Shown here: in pieces, positions 34,401-49,900 of the stretch
Layout of the letters: each line of letters opens with the position of its first letter
Numbering within the stretch: the first letter of the stretch is position 1
Translations under genes and position numbers: made by a program
The notes under the pieces: generated by a model
The model's database searches: none
The model's input: the letters and a program-made list of their open reading frames with translations, nothing else
What the model was told of the DNA's origin: nothing
Assembly: GCA_963513935.1 (NCBI GenBank)
Contig: OY740768.1
Span: 43,704,368-43,768,367 of the forward strand
Length of the DNA stretch: 64,000 nt
Direction: 5' to 3'
DNA from: Aphrophora alni
Taxonomy: Eukaryota > Arthropoda > Insecta > Hemiptera > Aphrophoridae

Positions 34401-34819
34401 TAGCTTTACTGAGGCAAGAAGCTCTGTCTCAGTAACAAATAACAATGAGTATTACTGCTAACCTTCTTTTAGACCGATCATATATCTCGTAAACAATGGG
34501 AATGGTTTTGACGACTTGGCAACGTTGACGGATGCAGCAACAACTATAGTTTAGTGAATGTACAAGCTACAGACGCACTATCCAACTTAAATTGAATAAT
34601 ATATACACGGAAGCAGCAAAGTCTATCTTTTGAACAGTCAGTAATGATGAAAAAGTAGTAATTTTTTTGTTTTAACTTTTAGAAAAAAAATAATACACGT
34701 TGGATATAAGTGATCTTTCAAAAGCTCAATATACGCAACAATTTGAGCTTATACTGCCGTTTTTCACGTGGACGCAACAGGCATTCGTTTCGTACGGATG
34801 CAGCAGTCATGAAATAGTG

Positions 34820-34885
<66 letters not shown>

Positions 34886-34890
34886 GGTTT

Positions 34891-34966
<76 letters not shown>

Positions 34967-37900
34967 TTTAACTGTGTTACATAGTTTTTAATGGTAAAAT
35001 GGTTTTTAATGTAATGTTACATATTTACCACTATCTTCTAAAAATTAAAGTTTGTGAGTTATCTGATATAAAGTGCACATGAAAACCACAAATACTGTTT
35101 TGAAAGTTTCCAAATCAACCAACGCTACTGTGTTTGAAATTTTTACATAATATGAAATTTTAAGCAATAAATACATGTGCCAAACTTAGAAGAAAATTAT
35201 AGTTCACAAGTAATTTGAAAAAAAAAGAAAAAAAAAAAGAATAATCATAAGCAGAACAGTAATCAGTTTATTTTTAATATTCCAATTAATTTTTTTGTGA
35301 AACATTATTTTTTACTACTTATAATTGTATTTGTCACATTGGTTTGTGTCATAAACCTCCTTACGTCACCAAAATTTTATCAAAATAGTTTTGACAAATT
35401 TTGAGTTTATTACTTTGATAAATAAATAAAGAATTCTTTTTGTGTGGGTCCTTAGGCTTTTATCTGAATGATTCATTAAATTTAGGATCTAATTTTATCA
35501 AAAATGTCAAGGCTAATTATAGAAAATATAAATTATTTATTTTGGTCTTTATCTCGAGTATTCAAAAGGGTTTGGTTTTTAAAATGCCTGGACATACAGC
35601 TAAAATATGACTAGACTAATTTGGATCAAAATCAGACTTGTTGGTTTTGTAGCACAATGTATGAAGGCAGTGGCGGCTGGTACTTGAAAAACTTGGTGGT
35701 TGCAAGCGTTTTAAATAACAAAACATATGTTTGTATTGTAGATTGTACTTTTGAATTGAAGAACATGTACCACGTTATTTATTATGGAACAAACAAGTTG
35801 AGAATTATTCCAACACCGTTTAAAACAAATATCTAATATTAAAGGAAAAATGTCCCTAATATTTTTGTTATCGGATGAACAATAAAGGTTGAAAGTGATC
35901 GAACCACTCAAAAAACACACATTACCTCGAAAAGAAATACAAAGAGCCGATCCGAATAATTGGATGAACAAAGGAGCACTGCTGTAGTCCACTCCATAGT
36001 CAAGTGTAAACTATGTAATGCGCATGTCTGCTGTCAGGTTGCAAACTTTCTGCAACCTAATAGAGAGATATAGGTTGTTGTTAGGCAACAAGTTAAGTTT
36101 TCAAGAAGCGAAGTGTTCCATGTTATTTTGCCATTAGAGGGACGGGCAAGCCTGGTGCACTCAAGCTCTGCAACCTAAGCGATGATGTCACATCACACAA
36201 TTCTTTGTTAGTTATCACCAGCTCTACACTGTACTTTTTTTTATCTCTTTTTTGTTTAAAAAGATGTAGATAAAACTTGAAATCTTATTAATATTTACAA
36301 AAAATGTTTAGATTTAATAAATATTTTTATTATTTAGATATTATATGGGATGGGGGTTGTACAACCTTGCAATCTAATCACGAGCCACCACTGCATGAAG
36401 GGTAGACATAAAACAAAAATCAGTTTTTTGAACTCATAGGACATCAAATAAATATTTCTGTAAAAACTTAACTTACGAGTCGTATAAATAAAAAGCATTG
36501 TACCAAATTGTGTTAAGTTTCTCATAATATCTTTTTCAGATTTAATATCTTCCTGAATTTAATTGCTTTCAGTAAAATATTTGTCCATGTACAGTAGAAC
36601 CCCGGTTAATCGAAATTGGGTTAACCGGAACCCGGGTCAACCGAAATGGTTCCGTAAATTATTATAGGTACGTAATATGTAAACAGCGAGGCGCTGCGCT
36701 GAGCTTCTTTCTCCAGAAAGAGTGCCTATGTGACATCGGTGATGCGAGGGACGTTTGACGTGTCCTTGAGATGATTCACCTCCCCCATTCCGTCCCCACT
36801 CACCCCTTCCGGTTACCGACCTAGCAATTTCCCCATTCCCCGCCCTCAGTCACTGTCACAGTAGAGCTGTTAACGTGTTGCAGTAGTGTATCGTTTGTGA
36901 TTAGCAAGTGTGTATGTTTTCGGGTGTTTTTATGTACAGTAGTGTACCATAAAGATGTGTGTGTGTGCGATGGCATCGATGCAAAAGCGTGTGGTTATTT
37001 ATTTTGCGGATAAATTAGCTGCTTTCTAACAAGTTGAAGAAGGTTGTTTGCTAAAGACTGTTGCGGCTAATTACAGAGTTGGCGTGTCAACTGTCTCGGA
37101 CTGGGTAAAATTTAAACTAAGTTTTTAGAGCAAGTCGTAAAAAATGGTAACAGAAAAACTTTGAAGACGTCAGATTTTGAGAAAGTTAACGAGGCCTTAT
37201 TCATGTGGTTCACGCAACAAAGGGAAAAAGGCATGCCACTAACAGGTCCCTTACTACAAGAAAAGGCTAATATGTTAGCAGGGTTGTTGGGTGACTAAAG
37301 GAAAAGTTTTTGTGCCAGATCAGGTTGGTTAGATCGCATTAAAAAGAGGTATGGGATCCGTCAACTGAACTTATGCGGTGAAAAGTTATCTACTGATTCA
37401 GACGCGGTAGATATTTTCAAAAAAAATTTTGCAGACTACACTCAAGGCTACAGTAAGGACCAAGTCCACAATGCTGATGAAACGGGCGTTAATTTTAAGA
37501 TGTCTAAAAAATCTCAAGCTTCAGCAACTGAAACATCTGCCCCTGATCACAAAATGAAAAAAAGGAATGAATAACACTTCTCTTAGCTTCAAATGCTTCT
37601 GGCACTCATAGGTTGCCACCAATGCTCATCGGCAAGTCAATGAAACCTCAAGCTCTGAAGGATATTGTGCCAAATGCCTTGCCAGTGTTTTATAGAGCGC
37701 AAAAGTGCCTGGATGCAGTGACTTATTTGAAGAATGGTTTTTAAAACAGTTTGTGCCGTAAGTTGAAAAGTTTTTAGCTGAAAAGGTTTGCCAAAAAAAG
37801 CTATTTTATTGATTGTTAATGCGCCCTTGCATCCCAGTGAGTTAAAAAAAGGCAATATTGTTGTTCGCTTACTTCCACCAAATGTCACTTGCCTTATTCA

Positions 37901-40900
37901 GCCTCTTGACCAAGGAGTGATCGAAACATTCAAACGGCACTATCGAGGACTGTTGTTGAGAACTATCCTACAAGATTGCAAAACACAAAATAAACTGATT
38001 AATGACGAACTGAAGGCAGTTAACATGAAACACGTGATTTATTGGTGTGCGGAGGCTTGGGCTAACATTAAAGATTTGAAATGAAAGTCTACATTAACAT
38101 TAAAATTTGAAGTTTTGAATACAAGTGACGTGGACTAATGGGTCATTGCCGATGTTTCTGATGAACTTTCCGACCAAGATATTGTAGAGCCAGCTGATAA
38201 CGCAACAGAAAACAAAGCAGACGACGTGGATGAGAGAATGGGCAAAGTGACACCTGACGACGGATTTAATGCATTAGAGGTAAGTCAAACATTACTGTAT
38301 GGCCCAGACATAGAAATTTTAATAGAGATTAGTTTTTAAACAAGTTAACCTCTTGATGCCCACGCCCGTATATATGCGAGCAGACGACTGCTCTGCCAGC
38401 AGCCCACGCCCGCATATATGCGAGTTGGCGTCAGCTGTTTTATATCTCATTTTTTTTCGTGTTAGCGGTTATACTGCTATGACGTATTTGGTATTGAACT
38501 GTTCAGCAGAATGCAGGGAAATGAGAGGTAATTTTTGTTTTAGTGCGTCTTAGTCTGCATCACTGCAATATCCGGTTCACTTTCGTTATTTCGCCAGCTG
38601 TCACTGTATAGCTGTGGTAGCTTCTTTTGTTGTTGTTGTGTCTTGATAAACAAACAAAATGTCTAATTTGTGTGAATGTGAAAATTATGGAGTATTTATC
38701 TCGTGATGATTTTAGTGATTTTTTAGACAGTGATAGTGATAATGACGAGATAATACGTAGTGTAGTGACGTGTTCAAATCGTGTAGTTGAAAATGTTCCT
38801 GGACCTTCAGGCGATGCACCGACGCATTCTAACCTATATGACAATCCAATTCCCGGCCCAAGTGTTGTAAATAGTGAAATATATAATTGTAATAAATATA
38901 AGAGTACTGAAAATCATGTAAAAAAAACATATATAGCTTGTATATTTGTTCTTTTTTAATTTAATGTAAAAGGTACAATAAACAGTGTGAAAATCTGCAT
39001 TTTTTACTTTTACGTTTGTTTACATTTTTGCATATAAGTTATAATATTTTTTATGATATATATATATATATATATATACATTTTTGTGTAGGGAATTAAA
39101 TTTCCTACAAAATGTATGTAACGATTTTACAATAAAAAAAAATTATAACTACTCTTGAAATTTCAATATAAAATTTTAAAAAATTTAAAAAAAAGTAAAA
39201 AATAATAATAATTTGGCCTAGATAATGTAACTTTTTATACCATTTTCATATTCCCCTGTTCTTTCTGAACAAAAAAAATATTACATTGATAGGTTTGCTT
39301 CATATTTAGATTTTATATGAATTTTCATAATAATGTCTGCAAATTTGCGAAAAATACCCGGGCTGGAGCTTGTATTATACTGATCATAAGTCGGGCATCA
39401 AAAGGTTAAATTACAATCACTTTTATTATTTTAGGTTTCCCTAAAATTTGTGGAACAATGTAGCGAGTCGATGCCTACTGACGTCCTTCTAATTAAAAGA
39501 TCGCGGGACATCACCGCTCGAAAACGATGCGAAGGACTTACGAAAAAGCAAACAAAAATCACTCATTTCTGTAATGCGTAATGTACAATGCTGTAGTAAC
39601 TTCAGTTGTTCTGTTTAAAGTATTTTTTAACCCATTATAACATTTTTTTTGTAGCTGAAATAAAACACTGTATTATATAGACATTGTTTGTAAATTCATT
39701 TTTCCTTTACACCATGTTAATAGGCTATTTTTAGCATATGATGGTTAAACCGAAAAATTGGTTATCCGAAACGGCTCTCCCCCCTTTATTTCGGTTAACT
39801 GGGTTCTACTGTATATAATTTCTCCAACAGCTGTAAATTCTAAGACACCGTTGAAACAATTTTCTTTAAAATTGACACAAAAGATATTATTTGGGCTCCT
39901 AAGAGTGCATGTAAAATCAAATTTTAAAACTGGGGATACTGTGCATCAGAAAAAAAATGGAAGTTCCTCGAAATTGAATTTATACTTATGATCAAATTTT
40001 GCTAATATCCATATGGTTTTAAACAAAAATATTGCTTACTATCCTGAATTTGTTCATTCAGGAAATTTTGATTTAGAAAAAGCCAGATAAAGGATTAATT
40101 TCTTAAAATCATTTTAAATTTTTTCAAATAAATGTTGTTGGAACATGAAAGTTAATAACTTAAAACAATATGCAAATTTTAATTAACAGACAACGACATT
40201 TGAGATGTATTGATAAAATACTAAAACAAGTCAAGACACCAAGTCTCGTTTTGCATTAAAAAAAAAAAAAACTTATGAAAACCTATATCTTTTGAAAATC
40301 TAGTAGTTTCATATTTTTTTAAATATCCCCAACTGATTATTTTTTGTTCACATTGTAAAATCAATGTCAATATTGTATATCAATACACATGATATATAAT
40401 CAGTATGCAAAAACTATAAAAAATTTACAAAAGATTTTCTTACTTACCTAAACATAACTTGGAAGAAAAAAGTATCATTCCAAATGGGGTTAATATAATT
40501 TCGTGTTGCATTCTTTGTACGTTGTTTGTTACAGTCTACTGGAATACCGACCAGTTCAACTTCAACAACAATGTTCATCCCTGCAACTGCATTCGGACAA
40601 CAATACTGACCCGAGATCACAGTTAGGAGTAGGTGTGCCGAGTGAAGGCCATCAAATTCCTTCTCCCATGGATTGAACCTGATTAACAGACAAATGCATT
40701 TTTCATTTTAATTTATTTTATAAATATAAATAAATCATTTGAATAAAAGTTATAAATACTATTTTTGTCATAAATAATAACAGAAAGAATAATGTCATCA
40801 GACAATCATATAAACATAATACTTTTTGATTTATTTCTCTAATTGTATGTGCTTACTGACAATCTGTGGCCTTCATGTCAAAAAGATACTTCAAAATTTC

Positions 40901-43900
40901 AGGGGCACAATAAAAATTGGTATGATAAAAAAAACATGTATATATGATACATTTTTAGGTTTTGGAAATTAAATTTGTCTACCACATTTTTTTTTTTCCA
41001 TAAACCAAATATTTGGACTTTTAATTAAACTACTTTCACCCACAGATAAGCCTGAAAAGAAGCGGAATGGGCATGTATAAATTTTTTATGTAAAGATATG
41101 TTTAGTAGTTTATTATTTTAATTCACCTTATTTTAAAAGTTTATTAAATACAAAATGATTGCTAGTCAACATTGAACATTTTTTAACTTTGGATGAAATC
41201 CTGAATTTGGAGTGCAGATTGAAAATGATACATTTATTTTTCAATACTTTTGTAATAAATGGTGCATTTACTACTTCGCATTTATTATCAGACTTTAAAT
41301 GATGATACTTGATAGGCCGGAATACTGACTTGTATTTAATTTAATCCTCCATGCAGTTTCTTTGCAAGAGCAAGGTAGCCTTTGAGAGTCTAACGTTTTT
41401 TCATGTTTACATGTTCTTTAATTCTAGTCTATGAGAAGGTAACTTTTTTACTAGTAAGAACCTCCACTTATTTCTCTCTTGTTAATAGAGGGCTTTGAAT
41501 TAAAAAAAAATGTATTAAGTAAAAAATTAATAAACAGTAACATTAATTAATATAGTGACTATATTAACATACTTCATTAAGTTTTTAATTTATTATGTTT
41601 TGATATTTTGTGGTAGGGGAACCAACATCCCTTTACTATCATAATTACCAGTTTAATAAGAGATAAGATTTTGTTAAACATAATTGGTCAAATAGTTTTC
41701 AAATAATCAGTTGTAATATTGTACATTTTAAAAATGGAATTTAGCGCAATGTGCAAGAATCTTTGAGCGTGAACATATTGATCCACATGAAAAAGAAGAG
41801 AGGAGAAGGAGCTAAAAAAATAGTTCGTGTTATTAATTTTAATAACAAAAAAGAAACAAAATTTGAAAACGAAGTGAATGATAAAAAATAGTCAGAGAAA
41901 TCTAATATGTGTATTAATGTCATTAGAATTAGTGAAAACCTAATAATAAAAAAGAACAAACTAATAATGATCAAAGTATTATACATCTTAATTTAAAATG
42001 TGAACTTTTATAAAAGTGGTGAGAACAATAGCTTGCACGTATGCAATAAAAAGTGAGACAATCGAATCGGGAAAGATAGAGAAAACCGTAATGTGTTCAA
42101 ATGGAACAGTTTAAGTTAAAACACTAATAGGTAGTTCTTTTGTTATATGAATAATAGAAAATTAACATTGTAAAACGGGAAGGTGAATTGAGAACGTCAG
42201 CGTCTGAACAAAGGGACAGAAGCGACTTCCACAAGGCAGCAGGACATTCCAGTGAACGAAGCAAAGCGTCTTCAAGGAAATGTGCTTTTAACTAGAAAGA
42301 ACGTGATTGGTATCCACGTCTAGACTTTTATTTTAAATTATGTTTGTATCTGATATGATTAAAATGTTTCAATGTTAAGTATAAGTTTTGATTTGACAAT
42401 TTGAGTTCTAATAAAATAAGACGATGTCTTATTATCTAAAGTATAAAAAATATTAAAATGAAGTCTTTTTCTAATAAATAATTTAATGAAACTTGATCTA
42501 TTTTCAAAGAATAAAATTCTCAGTTATATCAATTCAAAATAAATAAACTAAAAATCTATTGAAGTTCAGAGTTGCAACTAAAAGTAAATTCAATAATTAA
42601 TTTCAATTTGACTTTTTTATATTATTATCATTTTAGTAATTAAACGTTTGTTAGGATGTACTAAGATAAGATATTGCATATGAATGCTCCAATTTTGTAT
42701 ATGTTTACTATGTGAATGTGTTTAATAAATATTATGTGCTATTTCAGAACAAAAAGGATTACTATTCCTTCATTCTAACATCCTACTAAGTACACTGTTA
42801 AAGAACTTACGACCCAAGAGATTTTTAACTTAATATCTATAAGCTTTAAACTTAAATTATTATTTATATTTTTATTTTATTTTATTTTTGTACGTGTAAT
42901 TAACTAATTACAATGGCGCCCAACTTGTAACACCACTTAGCTTCTTTTTTAGTAAAATAAACCTTTTATTTTTGAATAATTACAATTGTCACATAACGTG
43001 TGGCATTTTAAGTAAAGTTAAAGTCTTCTCTCATTTTTAAATAATTACACAGTGCTGTCTAATAAAAACACATGGACAAAAATTTTGTAATTAAAACATG
43101 TAGACACAAATGGAATATATATAAAAAAATGTCAGTATAGTTTATTTCTGAAAAGAGAGAGTGAAGGGAAGAAACTCTTGCAAAGATGAAAGAGTAGAAA
43201 TGGTTTCAGACAGACATTCCTGCACCTTGAACTTACTACGGGTCCTTAACGTGTTAGATAGCTGCAAAAAGCTGAGTTTCACACAAATAAACCTTAAACA
43301 GGCAAACAATTGGCTCTTTAATAATTCTTAGCAAGAGAATTTTTGGATGCTCAGTATATATGTTCAGTCTCTCCATTTGGAAGGCTCATCAAGGGACTTC
43401 TAATTCACACCTGTAAATTGATTATAAGATATAATAATATTAGTAAGGTACTCACAAAATATATATCTGGGTCGCAGTGATAGGGAGCAGCAAGATCTCA
43501 GACCCTTCTAAAACAATAACGATGGTGTGGAGGAAATGTTTTATAGAGGAAAAGAGGTTTTTCAACATTCAAAAATTATTTGCAACAAAATTGTTTAAAT
43601 TTTACTCCAAAATCTGGATAGGGGTTAAACGAAATTTAAAATGTTTACCATTGACAAGACCTATGTTTTTAAGAATAAAATATGATTTCAATCAAATCAG
43701 TTGTAATTTTTAAATCATTTTAATAGATGACTCGAGCCCATATTAAAATTAATACTTTGTAGTCACAGCCTGAGTTTACAATATCAAAATATTCATTAAA
43801 AAGTTTAAGGATACTCTGTAGCTTTATAAACACCTGGGTACACTATGTATTTTTTATGTATATTATTTAAAAATATTATTACCAGTTTAATACAACTTCT

Positions 43901-46900
43901 AATTAGAATTACTTTAATTCTGGTCACTTATAATAATCAAAATACAACTTTGTATGTTGTAACATTATGTACTTACCTCCTGTACATCATATGTGTGCGA
44001 TCACGCATCACAGGGGGTTTTGGCACATAACCACATCTTCCGTTTTGTTCAAACATTGCTGCGTTGAGATGTGAAGCTGAATCATCTGTTTGGTAGTTGA
44101 GAGCAACCATTTGAATACCAAATGCCCAAAATATCACAGGGTTGAAATTTGAAGAGTCAATACGCATTCCTGCAGGGTAGGTTCTTACCTATCAATGGTA
44201 AATTCAATGAGGCCATGAATAAAGTTATATTACATCTTCCCAATTATAAATATTAGTAATTATTATAATAGAAGGTCTAAGTTTATTCTGTACATTGATT
44301 TAAAATCACATCTTTAGTAGATTTTTTTTTTCAACTTTTAGAATATTTTCTTTTTAAGATTGAGAAATTAAGATTAAAAATGATTATTCTATTAACCACT
44401 TTTATGAAGTTTTAAAAATAGATATTTTCCTAGCATTTCACAGTGGAAGAATCCTATTATAGTATGTATAAATGAGATAAAGTTGAAGGTTTTACTTTGG
44501 TTATAATAAACAATAACAATTTTGTAACAATTAGCAATTATTTTTCACTTACCAGCTGTGTCTCTGTATGTGCAACCAAAGCATGAGGTTGTTTACGACA
44601 CAATTTCTTCGCAGAGTTTTCATTGAGTGAAGAACACTGGTAACAAGGGTGGTTAGAGTTTGCCCTTTGTTTTGAATAACTGGAATGACTTTCTACAATA
44701 CTGGAGCCAGGACTTCCAGAACCTCCAGTTAAAGCCACACTACTTCCACTTCCTTTCTTCAGCATAACCGAGGAAGTTGCTGCAGCAACTACAACAGCTC
44801 GTTTACATCGGACTGAACTATTTGGACTGATTGTGTTTAATCCTCGAAATTTTATTGCCTAGAAGTTAAGAAAAAAAAATTAGTTTATATTATAAAAGGT
44901 GAATGATACATAGCACATGCTATTTAAAAGGTACCTCCAACCACCTTCTCAATTTTGTCCCAATTTCAGCTTAAGAACTTAAAGTTAAAATTGGATGATA
45001 AGTTAATCAAATAAGACCATTTGAAGATTGCTTGGAAGTCATGATTTGAAAATAACACAAAATGTTAATGAATATAAAATTTTTGTCAACAGATAATACG
45101 ATATTCTTGTTTACCTTATTTTAAGATTGTGTATGCACAAATATTCAGTAGTTCTTATATTCTGTTTTCAATATCTATTGTCAAAACTTATGTAGCATTG
45201 TACCTACTGATAAAATTTTATTTCATGAAGTGGTTTAATCATTGCTAATATATGTGGAGTCTGGTTAAAAACTAACATATTTTAATTAACTGATCAGGCA
45301 GATACCTATGAGATGTCTCGTATGTATAGCATCTGGACCATTAGTAGATATTATAATCACCATCTAGCCATCAGATATCATAGGATACACCATTGGCCTA
45401 ATTAATACTCTTGTTTTACCGATCGTAGCATCCTCAAATAGAGTCACTATTCTTTTATAACGTTGATAAACTATTTTTATACCAAATTATATCATTTGTA
45501 AAATATAAGATACACTCTGACATATCAAATATGCACACTTTTGTTTTTATTTCTTAACACAATAATTCACTTATAATATGAATTAAATGTATGTTTTTGT
45601 CAAATTCAAATTTCAATGTTGGCTAAGTTATAAAACAAAAATCATCTCAAACTTGAATCAGCTGACTAATATTGTTTGTTTTTAGTGTATGTAAGTTTAC
45701 AGTTTAAAAGTAAATAAATAAGATTGTTTGTAGAATAAGTGATATAATATTGTTGCAGGGAAATTTGTGTGTTAGGTTATATTATAAAATAAAGGTAGAA
45801 TTTTTTTATATTTTTTTTATGCTAACTAGAAGTAGAAAAAGGGTATTGGAAATAGAAATGGCAAATGAAAGTGAAATTTATAATCAATTGGGGTTAGAGG
45901 GCAAAAATTTTAATCAAGAAGGGAATCAATTAGGAATGTTAGATAACAATAGAGGGCCAGAGTTAGAAAATAATGTAGATTCACGGACGGGGTCACTAAA
46001 CAGAAATTTAGGTGTAGCAACAATGACGGAAGGACAGTCAGGAGGCGCTAGTATGGCAAGTTTGCAGGCAATGATGATGCAAATGATAGAAAGCGCCGAG
46101 AAAACAGCGGAAGAAAACAGGAAAAACACGGAGAAAATCGTAGAGAAAGTGGAGACTATCAGTCGCAAGCAAGAGGAGATGGTAGATACAATCCGAGAAA
46201 AAATAAAGAATAGTGTAACCGCAGTAACTGTTACTTATTATAACTTTTCTTATTTATCCTTTCCTCAACTGTTGAGGAAAGGATAAATAAGAAAATCGAT
46301 GAGCGTTTCGACGGTATAAACAATCACGTCAAGACATTCGAGCTATTGGTTGCGGAAATTAGGACGGGCTTCGACGAAAAATGGAAGACAACTGAAGAAG
46401 AAATGGGAAACCGCATAAGTGGATATCGCGCGGAATCGGAGATCGCATGCAAGAGATCGAAAACCGCAGAGTTGTCGTCAACGCAAGATTAGAAGAACTC
46501 GCGGGAAAGGATCGCGAAATCGGGGATAAGTGCTTGAAAAACTACGAGAGTAACAACGCGAAAATCAATGAATACGCGAAGAAGACGGCTGAAGTGGCGC
46601 AGAAGCTCATAGACCTACACAGAAAATGTAAGACACACAGGTGAAGGTTATGTCAACGAACCAGAAGTAAGAAATATCAGTGTTTCAGGGAAGGAACGAT
46701 TTCCGATATAATTCCTTAACATCATGAAGGAAGTAAGCGAGAGTACCCTAGCGAATAACATGAATTGGAAAGGTAGATATCTGAAGGATGAAGCGTTGAT
46801 TTGGTGGGAGTTACACCGAGGTAGTGTAAAAGGATTTAAAGAATTTGAGGAATTATTTAGGGAAAAGTACTTTAATGAAATTATCCAAGCGAAGATTAGG

Positions 46901-49900
46901 GATCGATTAGAATTCGGAAAATTTCACGGAAGAATGGGCAAAGAAGCTATTTCCTATGTAGAAAACTTAATGCTGCAATGTTTCATATTAAGCCCACCAC
47001 TAACAGAGGACCAACTAGTGTATAAGGCAGGAAAGCATTTTCACCCTAATATATTAATAGCGGTAATTACGAGGGGAATTAAAAGAAAGCAGGAATTTAT
47101 AAAATTATTAATGGAGTTCGAGCATGCAAAAATAGAGCAATTGAATGAACGGGAAAGGACAAATGTAAATAAAAGGGTTTTCCAAGAAAGGGATTATGAC
47201 AACAGACAAAACAGTTGGGGTAGACCATCGAATGACTGACAGACCCATTGGCGTGACAACAATAACAAACAACAGGAATGGCGAAAGACAGGAGACAATG
47301 CTCAAAGGGACACCGACGGAAGGGAACACGTGTGGGGTAGAACACTGGACGACTGTAGGAATGACGTCAACAGGCATTACTTCAACAATAAAGAGGGCTG
47401 CAGGAGAAGGAACGATACAGCATAATTAGGAATAAAAAAATAGGAAATACTACACATAAATTAGATATATTAATAAGGATAAGATTAGAGGGATATTTAA
47501 TTGTAGGTTGATAATAAAATCATAGTTAGGAAATATTAGGCTAAAGTGTAAATAAATACTAAAAATAAGAAGAACATGTAAACATTAAAAGGGAAAGGAT
47601 TTATGACCCAAACTAATTGACAAGGGTTTGCCACAAGGAAACAATGAAAAAAGGATCTATTGTATGGTGAAGTGGTCAACTGCAAGTGGACAAAGGCCAT
47701 TGTAGAAAAAAAGGTTTTACAACTAATAGTTTTAAACAACTGGGGAAGAGAAAATTTATTTCTAAGCCATGCACAAAATTAATTTTATCTGGGGACTATG
47801 TAACGATATCATTTTGTCATGTATAAATAAATGTGATTAATGATATCTAATACTAAATAATTAATAACTCATGTATAAAGAAAAGGAAAACTAAATTAAA
47901 ATAAATTAATAATAATTATAGAAACAAATATTATCTGATGAAGGGAATAAACGACAGCTGTCAGCTGCAGTTTATGATTGCAAACTTAACTATATAGAAA
48001 AAGAAAGTACGTGTCAAGCACAAAAGAGACAAAGATATCTTTAACCTTGGCGGAGCATATGCGCTGACAAAGAAAAAAAACATTCAAATAACGGTATCTT
48101 TAGGGAAAGGCAGATGTGTTGCAAAATTGTACAAAAAGAAGAGAAAAACAAAAAAAGGAGAAATCGAAGGGAAAGCTAACATCAAATAACGGTACTCAGG
48201 GTAGAAAGTTTTAACTGTTTTCGAAAAACAAAAAACAAAAAGAAGAAAGTAGGTCGACCAATCGAATGCGATCCCACCAACGGGCAGATTTGAAACACAC
48301 CAATGAACAGAGAAAGAGACATGTGTTGGGAAAGTTGAAAGATTCTAAACGAATCAGCGAGAAGGACGCGAAACTCATGTTTAAAAGAAGGGAGAAAATT
48401 CGGTAGGGACCGAATTTTCAAAAAGGAGAGTAGTCTTGAAAGGGAGGCGATAGAGTCAAGGACTGGGAGCAGCAGTGGTCTGATCTGTGGTCCAGGAAAT
48501 CTCCGAGAACAGTTGACAAAAGAGGCAAGACGTCTCTAAGTCAGCTTAATTGAAGTAATTGTTGTTAGAAGTCAAGTAAGAATAGAAGAGAGCCAAGCAG
48601 AGTTTCAAAAGGGGAATCACGATATACAAGTGAAAAGGAATTAGCATTCATCGCCGAAAGGGAGCTGGAATCAGTCACTCGAGTACATCAGGGAAGGAAG
48701 TTCATCAAAGTGCATCAAAAAGTGTGGTGAATTAATAAAGAAAGAGTTTATAAATGTGTTGTGTAGTGTACGGTGAAAAATCAACCAATTGATGGGAACG
48801 GCATTGCGATAAGTACCAAATTGTTATATGTTATTTAAATCATTATAACTAAATTTCACTTAAATTGAGCCAACAAAGATCCCAACCCGAGATAAGAGTA
48901 AATGTTAAAATAGAATAATTAAAACTGAGCAAACCGTGGCAAATTCAAAAATAATCTTAACACCTTAACCGTAATACCAGTAAAAAAACACTCACCGTAA
49001 TACCGGTCTGTGAGACCAGTATGTTGATTTTGTGGTAAGAATGATGGTTATTTTACTTTTTGACCATTAATATAATGGAAAATGTTTACTTAGCTCTTTA
49101 TAACAGATTTATGATGAATCCTTCTCATATATTATTTATTTTTAATTTCTTACATCAGAAAAACTAACATAACTACATAAACACTACTAGCTACATAACT
49201 ACAAAAACATAACTAGCTCACTTAATGATTGGTAAAGAAAATACTGAAACCATGTTGTTTGAAATATTTTTTTAATACAGATAGAAAATAATCATGAAAT
49301 AGAACAGTGTTACGTGGATTTGTAGACTTGTACACCATGGATACGGTGGGCCACTCTCTTTTTTTTTTCATTCGTCCAAAAATGTATTCAGGTAAGTTAT
49401 TAGAATCGTTCAAAAGTAACTCACGCTCTGATTCCACGTCTTCATTACTTTCATCACCTGTGTCATCTGAATCAGCTGAGTCTCCTTGCTCTTCCTCTTC
49501 CGAAAGTACATAATCTGGATCTGCATCCGAATCATCTACAGGATTGTCAATGGCACTGTCATCATCACTAAGCTGTGTATCTTCAAGCATAAAATTTATT
49601 CGTTCAAAAAATGCTGCATCACGTACTGAAACTGTATTTCTGCTTGTACTTGGTAGATCCATTTTCACTAAACTATGTCTCTTAAAAATAATTATATATA
49701 CAAATATCACAAACTATTTACAGTCCTATATACACTATGCACCAACCATTGCAAAACAACACATAGAACACTCAACGTAATAACCGGTAAGACAGACCGG
49801 GGTAGAAGTGACGTATACTGTAACACCCGGTACGTGAGACCGGGAGAATTTAGAAAACCAATATGTCACGCTCTAACTGCCAACTAGATCTGAGTAAAAA

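Larger units (their letters stand above)
36970..39581 (+). pseudogene. Tigger transposase, broken and interrupted
   Basis: Start [19 protein letters not shown], then a stop; [15 protein letters not shown] (helix-turn-helix); NADETGVNF near 37470 (first catalytic Asp). Near 37800 the expected VDNAP is [10 protein letters not shown], so the Asp codon is missing by an in-frame 3-nt loss. [16 protein letters not shown] near 37900 holds the third Asp. The C-terminal end ([17 protein letters not shown], stop at 39579-39581) resumes after the nested piggyBac element. Many stops and frame changes; dead. Confidence 0.85.
36592..39811 (+). mobile_element. Tigger-type element with a nested piggyBac derivative
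   Basis: Ends CAGTAGAACCCCGGTTAATC and, inverted, CAGTAGAACCCAGTTAACCG, flanked by TA. It is 3,220 bp including a 1,057-bp insertion near the 3' end of its transposase gene. The coding region is on the plus strand, opposite to PLC epsilon. Confidence 0.88.

Noticed and set aside
34700..34984. ORF of repeated Tyr-Ile residues
   Set aside because: It is the translation of a (TA)n microsatellite and has no coding character.
47097..47429. ORFs overlapping the gag tail on both strands
   Set aside because: The Asn/Arg-rich gag tail explains the openness; no independent motif.
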